From: Lumnitzera littorea
Taxonomy: Eukaryota; Streptophyta; Magnoliopsida; Myrtales; Combretaceae
Length of the DNA stretch: 64,000 nt
Direction: 5' to 3'
NCBI GenBank assembly: GCA_024138015.1
Contig: JAMXBB010000008.1
Coordinates: forward strand, 2,984,511 to 3,048,510
A program made the translations under genes and the position numbers. How positions within the stretch are numbered: position 1 is the first letter of the stretch; every line of letters begins with the position of its first letter. Shown here in pieces: positions 59,049-64,000 of this stretch. Below the pieces are notes generated by a model. That model made no database searches and had not been told where the DNA came from. It saw only the letters and a program-made list of their open reading frames with translations.

Positions 59049-61877
59049 TAAGTACAAAGCTAGAAGAGGAAGCTAACCTTGGAGCTGGAGGTATTCCATT
59101 CAAGTCAAATTTCCCCAACATCCTACAATCTTTTGTGAGACTCCTTTCACCTTCGAAAACCTGTCAGGATAATAAAGATTAGCAAACACAGTAAGGTGGT
59201 GTCAACTGAAAATGTGCATGCGGAATTGTATTTATAGATAATAGCTCAATGGAGACAGGCAACATGCAAGCTGACCATAATAACTAAGCCATATGTTTCA
59301 AAACATGTACCTGAATGGAGACAGTTGTCTGCTGATCCTGGTATGTTGTAAAAACTTGAGATTTCTTGGTTGGGATGACAGTGTTTCTGGGAATCAATTT
59401 TGTCATCACTCCACCAACGGTTTCAATACCCAGTGTAAGAGGGGCAACATCCAATAGAAGGATATCTGCATGACAGAAAAGCCAACACCTTCAGTTTGCT
59501 GAATAGATTTTTTTGATACTTGCATGTACTGTGATTTGATTACCATGTTTATAGAGCATAAAATGCAATTAGTACCTTTTGTTTCTTCACCACCTTCTCC
59601 ACTCAAGATACTTCCTTGCACAGCTGCACCATAAGCAACGGCCTCATCTGGGTTCACACCCTTGTTGGGTTCCTTTCCATCGAAGAAGTCCTTCAGAAGT
59701 TGCTGAACCTTGGGGATCCTAGTACTTCCACCAACAAGAACAATCTCGTGAATCTGGTTTTTATCCAAACCAGCATCCTCCATTGCCTTCTTGACCGGTC
59801 CCATGGTCTTCCTGAACAAATCATTGTTCAACTCCTCGAACCTAGCTCTGGTCAGTGGCTCGGAGAAGTCAATACCATCGAAGAGCGATTCAATTTCCAC
59901 ACGGACTTGGTGCTGGCTGCTAAGAGCTCTCTTGGCACGCTCAGCTTCCCTCCTGAGCTTTCCAAGAGCCCTGTTGTCCTTGCTAATATCCTTGTTGTGC
60001 TTCTTCTTGATCAACTTGATGAAGTACTCCATGATCCTCTGGTCAAAATCCTCACCTGCAAGAGTCACCATTAGCAAATCAAGTGTTGATATGGAAGATG
60101 TGCATCACTAAACCACCTTAACAAGGTCAAAGTCCTCACCTCCCAAATGTGTGTCTCCGTTTGTGGCAAGGACCTCAAAAACACCATTGTCAATTGTCAG
60201 GATACTGACATCAAATGTCCCACCACCGAGGTCAAAGACGAGGATGTTCTTCTCACCACCTTTCTTGTCCAGACCATATGCGATCGCAGCAGCGGTGGGC
60301 TCATTAATGATCCTAGCAACATTCAATCCGGCAATGATTCCAGCATCCTTTGTAGCTTGCCTTTGGGCATCATTGAAGTAGGCTGCATATTCAATAAAAT
60401 AAAGATTAATCATGATGAAAAATATGAAAAAGAAAATAATGACAATTCAAAAGAGAGGGAAAAAATCTCAAATTCTGATTAAGCTCTACTGACCAGGAAC
60501 GGTGACCACAGCATCCTTGATTTTCTTTCCAAGGAATGCCTCTGCTGTTTCCTTCATCTTTGTCAAAACCATGGCACTGACTTCCTCAGGACTGAAAATC
60601 TTGGTCTCACCATCTTTAATCTTAACTTGAATGTAAGGCTTGCCATCTTTATTTACGATTTTGTAAGGAACAAGCTTCATGTCCCTCTGGACCTCTTTGT
60701 CCTCAAACCTGTCAATATATACAGCGTAAATGAAGGTCATTCCCAACAACTCAAGAAAGAATATAAAAAAAATTAAGGAGCACAATGCATTACTTTCTCC
60801 CGATGAGCCTCTTGACATCAAAAATAGTCCTTTCAGGGTTGACAGCTGCCTGGTTCTTTGCAGCCTCTCCGATCAGCCTCTCGGTGTCGGTGAAAGCAAC
60901 CCATGATGGGGTAATACGGTTTCCTTGATCATTCGCTATAATTTCCACATGGCCATTTTTGTAGACACCAACACAGGAGTAGGTGGTTCCAAGATCGATA
61001 CCTATAACAGTACCCAACTTGGTGGCTTCCTCTTTTGCGATGGAGATGGCGAATAGACATCCTGTCAGCAACTAAACGTTAGTTACAGCAATAAACCGAG
61101 CACGCAATGTGATATATAACATTGCCACCTGGTAATGGTAAGGATTGTTGATGCTACTTTCAACTACACGTGCAACCACAGCACCAGCAATTAAATGTAG
61201 CATTTGTTTTTCGATCAACATCCATGGCATTACGAGGAAAATTCCAATGTATAGAGCAACTTTCCCAAATATAACTAAAATTTCTCCTAATATGCACATA
61301 CAGAGCTCGGATGAACTCTCTCGCTTTCAACTCTATATACCGATACCAATAGCAATTTATTTTTGCTACAAACATACACACTGCAAATTATATCGATATG
61401 AATTGGGCCATTCTAAACTATCTTCCACATGACAATTATCCCCAACCAAAGACTCCTTCTTCATATATTTTTAAGCAACAAAATGGCACTAAACTCTTTC
61501 ACTTCCAGGAAGCCCACAGAACTATGGTAAACCATTTGAAAATATCTAGATTGATACAACAAAGTCACGATAAAACTTAAGCAATACCCATAATCAAACA
61601 CGACGCGATCAAATCGAGCTCAATCAGAAAATTCACGGCAAATTACCAGATCTACTAACTAACAATGCAAAAACTGCAAACATACAAATCAAATCTGATC
61701 ATCAACTTGATCACAACACAACCGAACAAACCAGATCCACTACACTCTCTCAATTAACATGAATAACGCATTTTGAAAATCGAAACGAAATGAAACGAAG
61801 ATTCGTGAAAGGTAATTACCGAACAAGACGATGGAGAGGACGATGAAAGAACCGCGAGCTCTCCACGAGCTAGCCAT
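58454..61877 (-). CDS. BIP: BiP, ER luminal Hsp70 chaperone, 8 exons, 666 aa
   Basis: ATP-driven chaperone that folds secretory proteins and restrains unfolded-protein sensors in the ER lumen. Exons (5' to 3'): 61820-61877, 60794-61061, 60494-60708, 60140-60382, 59576-60055, 59311-59465, 59078-59160, 58454-58952. All are GT-AG and phases sum to 667 codons with stop. Intron 1 (about 760 bp) splits the signal peptide ([20 protein letters not shown]...), with cleavage likely near A28/K29. Hsp70 signatures: [41 protein letters not shown]. The C-terminal lid ends in HDEL, the ER retrieval signal. Length matches plant BiPs (about 665-669). Intron 7 carries a (TC)n run (59022-59048). A broken partial copy lies at 1-1265. 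The antisense frames of up to 152 codons are shadows. Confidence 0.98.
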
Positions 61878-61981
61878 GATAACGCACGCACTGCTGCAGC
61901 TGTAAAATGATTTCCTCTCTCCACGAAGCGGAGACTGAAGAAGAAGAAGGAGGAGGAGGAGGAGCTTTTAAAGAGAGAGAA

Positions 61982-61994
61982 GAAAGTTCGAGAA
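61982..61994. promoter_or_regulatory. Perfect three-unit heat-shock element in the BiP 5' leader
   Basis: GAAAGTTCGAGAA fits nGAAnnTTCnnGAAn exactly. It lies between the TATA box and the ATG of BiP, so it would be in the 5' untranslated region or just downstream of the start site. Binding by a heat-shock factor is inferred only. Confidence 0.4.
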
Positions 61995-62053
61995 AGTGTT
62001 CGTCCTTCGATTTCCGTTTCCTAATGAAAATGGATGTTTCAGGGTGATGAGGA

Positions 62054-62060
62054 ATTTATA
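62054..62060 (-). promoter_or_regulatory. TATA box of the BiP gene
   Basis: TATAAAT on the - strand, about 180 bp upstream of the ATG at 61877, which predicts a start site near 62025 and a ~150-nt leader rich in CT/GA. Confidence 0.65.
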
Positions 62061-62127
62061 GAGTAAGAGAGAGAGAGAGGCTATTGTACGGTTTAATCCA
62101 GTGCATGTCATAACATGTCATCGATTG

Positions 62128-62141
62128 TGACGTGGACCAAT
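62128..62141 (-). promoter_or_regulatory. UPRE/ERSE-II-type ER-stress element of BiP
   Basis: The - strand reads ATTGGTCCACGTCA, which contains ERSE-II (ATTGG-N-CCACG) and matches 14 bases of the plant unfolded-protein response element known from BiP promoters. It would be bound by bZIP60/bZIP28 with NF-Y. It lies about 70 bp upstream of the TATA box, as expected for stress induction. Confidence 0.8.
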
Positions 62142-62152
62142 GAAATTCCGAG

Positions 62153-62171
62153 GATGATGTGGCCAGCCAAT
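62153..62171 (-). promoter_or_regulatory. Second, weaker ER-stress-like element
   Basis: ATTGGCTGGCCACATCATC on the - strand has a CCAAT-box complement plus CCACATCATC, one change from CCACGTCATC. It sits 12 bp beyond the first element in the same orientation. Confidence 0.5.
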
Positions 62172-63019
62172 GAGATTTATTCTCATGTTGGTTCTAATTT
62201 CATTGCACGTTTGGGATATATTCAAAGAGTCAGTATGTATTGATAAGGTGATTATAACCGGCGTAAAATATATATATATATATATATATAAAAACGTAAG
62301 GATGTATCGTGAGAAAACTTGTAAAAATTTTATAGAGAATTTGAAAAAAAAAAAACTCATAATAAAATTTTAATATTTTATAAATTGATTTAAAAGAGAG
62401 ATTTTATCAACTTATTATTATAACATTATTAAATTATATCATGTAGTATGTTATTTGACATATGGTGTATATATAATAGCGATGGAGCATTGATGTGGCA
62501 TTTTTTTATAAATAAAATAGAAAAAGAGAAAAAAAATGGAAATATACTATGAAAAGTAAAAAATATAAAAAATAAAATAGGAAAAAAATATAAAAAAGTA
62601 TACAAGTGTAAAGTATAAAAATCAAAAACAAAAAGAAGAAAATATAAAATGTAAAAAGATGCTAATTTGTTTAAAAAAATAAAGAAAAAACCTTAGCACC
62701 AAACAAATAGATTGGGGCATTTTGTTCCATAAGTAAAACTTTTTATAAATATTAAAGAAATAGTTTAGTTTTGGTCAGCCACTTGAACCAAAGTATAAAT
62801 CCTTATATTCACTGATAACTAAACCTGAATAAATTGAATCGGAAAAAAGATTGAATTTTTCATTCTAATGTGATTCGGTTTGGCTTACCATTTAATTGGT
62901 TTTTTAGTTATCCCAAGGGAAGAAAATATTGGAAAGATAATAATAGAAAAAGTACACAGTACAAGTTACTCGAGCAGTCTTGTAAGTAATAAAACAAGAA
63001 TGTGAAACTAAAATTATGG
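62172..63019. other. AT-rich DNA upstream of BiP, (TA)n at 62269-62291
   Basis: No gene. Long A-rich stretches at 62510-62690 (+ strand). Confidence 0.5.
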
Positions 63020-63242
63020 TGGCTAGGATTGAAAAAGGATACCATTGAGTTTGTAGCACAATGTTTCAATTGTGCCACATATTAGAGGCTAAAGGCAGAG
63101 CACCAAAGGCCTAAAGGATTATTACAACTACTTTCTACACCTAAGTGGAAATGGGAACACATATCAATGGATTTTGTAATTGAGTTACCTAAGATTCGAA
63201 AAAAGAACGATGTTATATAGGTCATAGTGGATAGATTGGCCA
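63020..63242 (+). pseudogene. Gypsy integrase fragment
   Basis: The + strand gives EFVAQCFNCATY, then QRPKGLLQLLSTPKWKWEHI and SMDFVIELPKIRKKNDVI.VIVDRLA, the zinc finger end and start of a Gypsy integrase core, with stops. It ends abruptly at about 63242, where Copia sequence begins. Confidence 0.8.
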
Positions 63243-64000
63243 CATGCCTGTGGCTAATCTTGAGTAGAAAACTCCTTTTGAAAAATTGTTTAGATATCTA
63301 CCTTCTTATGAGCATTTACAAGTGATTGTTTGTTTGTGTTTCATTGCGAAGTATCTTAAGCTTAGAGATAAGTTTGAATCATGAGGAGTTAAGTGTGTTT
63401 TGTTGAGATATGCTCAAGGATAGAAAAGGTATAGAGTTTATGATATATCTACACATCAAATTTTGGTTCCAATAGATGTGGTCATTTTCGAGACTTGCTT
63501 TCCTTTCAAGGATTTGCAGGAACCTTTGTCTCAATCCTCCTGTTTAGATCCTCTAACGTTGGTGATAAACACTTCCTCTTCTCTTCTTGATTTGTCTTCT
63601 TCATCTAATATACCCTTTACTACCTTTGATCAGTAAATTGATCAGGTTGATACACATATTCCCAATGATCTATCTTCCATAGGTCAAACTTTATGTAACA
63701 TACAACATGCTCCACTTGTTGCTGTTCCTACAAGTCAATCACATCAAGAACCAAGGAAGTCTTTTAGGGTTAAGAGAGACCCTTAGTGATTGTAGGATTT
63801 TGTGTATAATGCACAATATACAATAGCTTTAGCCACTCATCACGGTTTTGGTCAAGGTTTGTCAAGTTCTGATGTTCTCATACATTTACCAACCAACAAG
63901 TTATTGCCTTCACTCTTTTCTTTACAATCTTCAGTCACTTATCCCTTGTTTGGCTTCCATTCTTACCAAGCTTACCCTTTTGATTTTGTGGCATCTTTAG
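63243..64000 (+). pseudogene. Copia pol fragment (post-integrase linker)
   Basis: The + strand gives KTPFEKLFRYLPSYEHLQVI, then LRDKFES.GVKCVLLRYAQG.KRYRVYDI and DVVIFETCFPFKD, the usual text between Copia integrase and RT, followed by a Ser/Pro-rich linker and RVKRDP.WLQDFVY. Several stops. It continues past the window end, and no RT is reached. Confidence 0.8.

Noticed and set aside
58466..60482. Antisense frames of 76-152 codons over the BiP gene
   Set aside because: They mirror conserved BiP exons on the other strand and have no homology of their own; such shadows are common opposite Hsp70 genes.

Overview
This window is nuclear DNA from a dicot-type flowering plant. The evidence is multi-exon genes with short GT-AG introns, an HDEL-tailed plant BiP, a plant-type glutamine-dependent NAD+ synthetase, a SERK-like kinase, an Athila-lineage Gypsy element, plastid-derived DNA and hairpin MITEs. 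I cannot name the species from the sequence alone.

Layout. 1-1.27 kb: decayed, intron-containing copy of the 3' half of a BiP (ER Hsp70) gene on the + strand. 1.27-3.86 kb: LTR-like debris and a degenerate Copia gag (- strand). 3.86-25.09 kb: one Athila-type Gypsy element on the - strand with two ~1.24 kb LTRs, a tRNA-Asp primer-binding site, decayed gag, protease, RT, RNase H and integrase, and an Athila ORF-1-like gene downstream of integrase. Three long solo LTRs (3.5, 2.9 and 2.9 kb) of another family are inserted in it, each with perfect 5-bp target duplications; removing them leaves ~11.9 kb. 25.1-25.9 kb: Copia fragments. 25.99-27.31 kb: a single-exon SERK-like kinase (- strand). 27.3-49.8 kb: AT-rich intergenic DNA with two MITEs, a deleted Athila-related element, a composite plastid insertion (ycf2 piece plus trnQ-UUG), a LINE fragment, a duplicated ~455-bp block and microsatellites.

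49.86-56.69 kb: intact 13-exon NAD+ synthetase gene (+ strand, 732 aa). 58.45-61.88 kb: intact 8-exon BiP gene (- strand, 666 aa), convergent with it, with a UPRE/ERSE-type element and TATA box upstream. 62.2-64 kb: AT-rich DNA, then a Gypsy integrase fragment abutting a Copia pol fragment.

The two intact housekeeping genes are unrelated in pathway (NAD+ biosynthesis; ER protein folding). Most of the rest is nested, decayed transposon. The most unusual signals are a small reading frame conserved in frame in all three diverged solo LTRs, intron-like splice sites inside those LTRs, a palindromic minisatellite shared between the Athila interior and its LTRs, and a truncated intronless SERK-like kinase with an enlarged activation loop.
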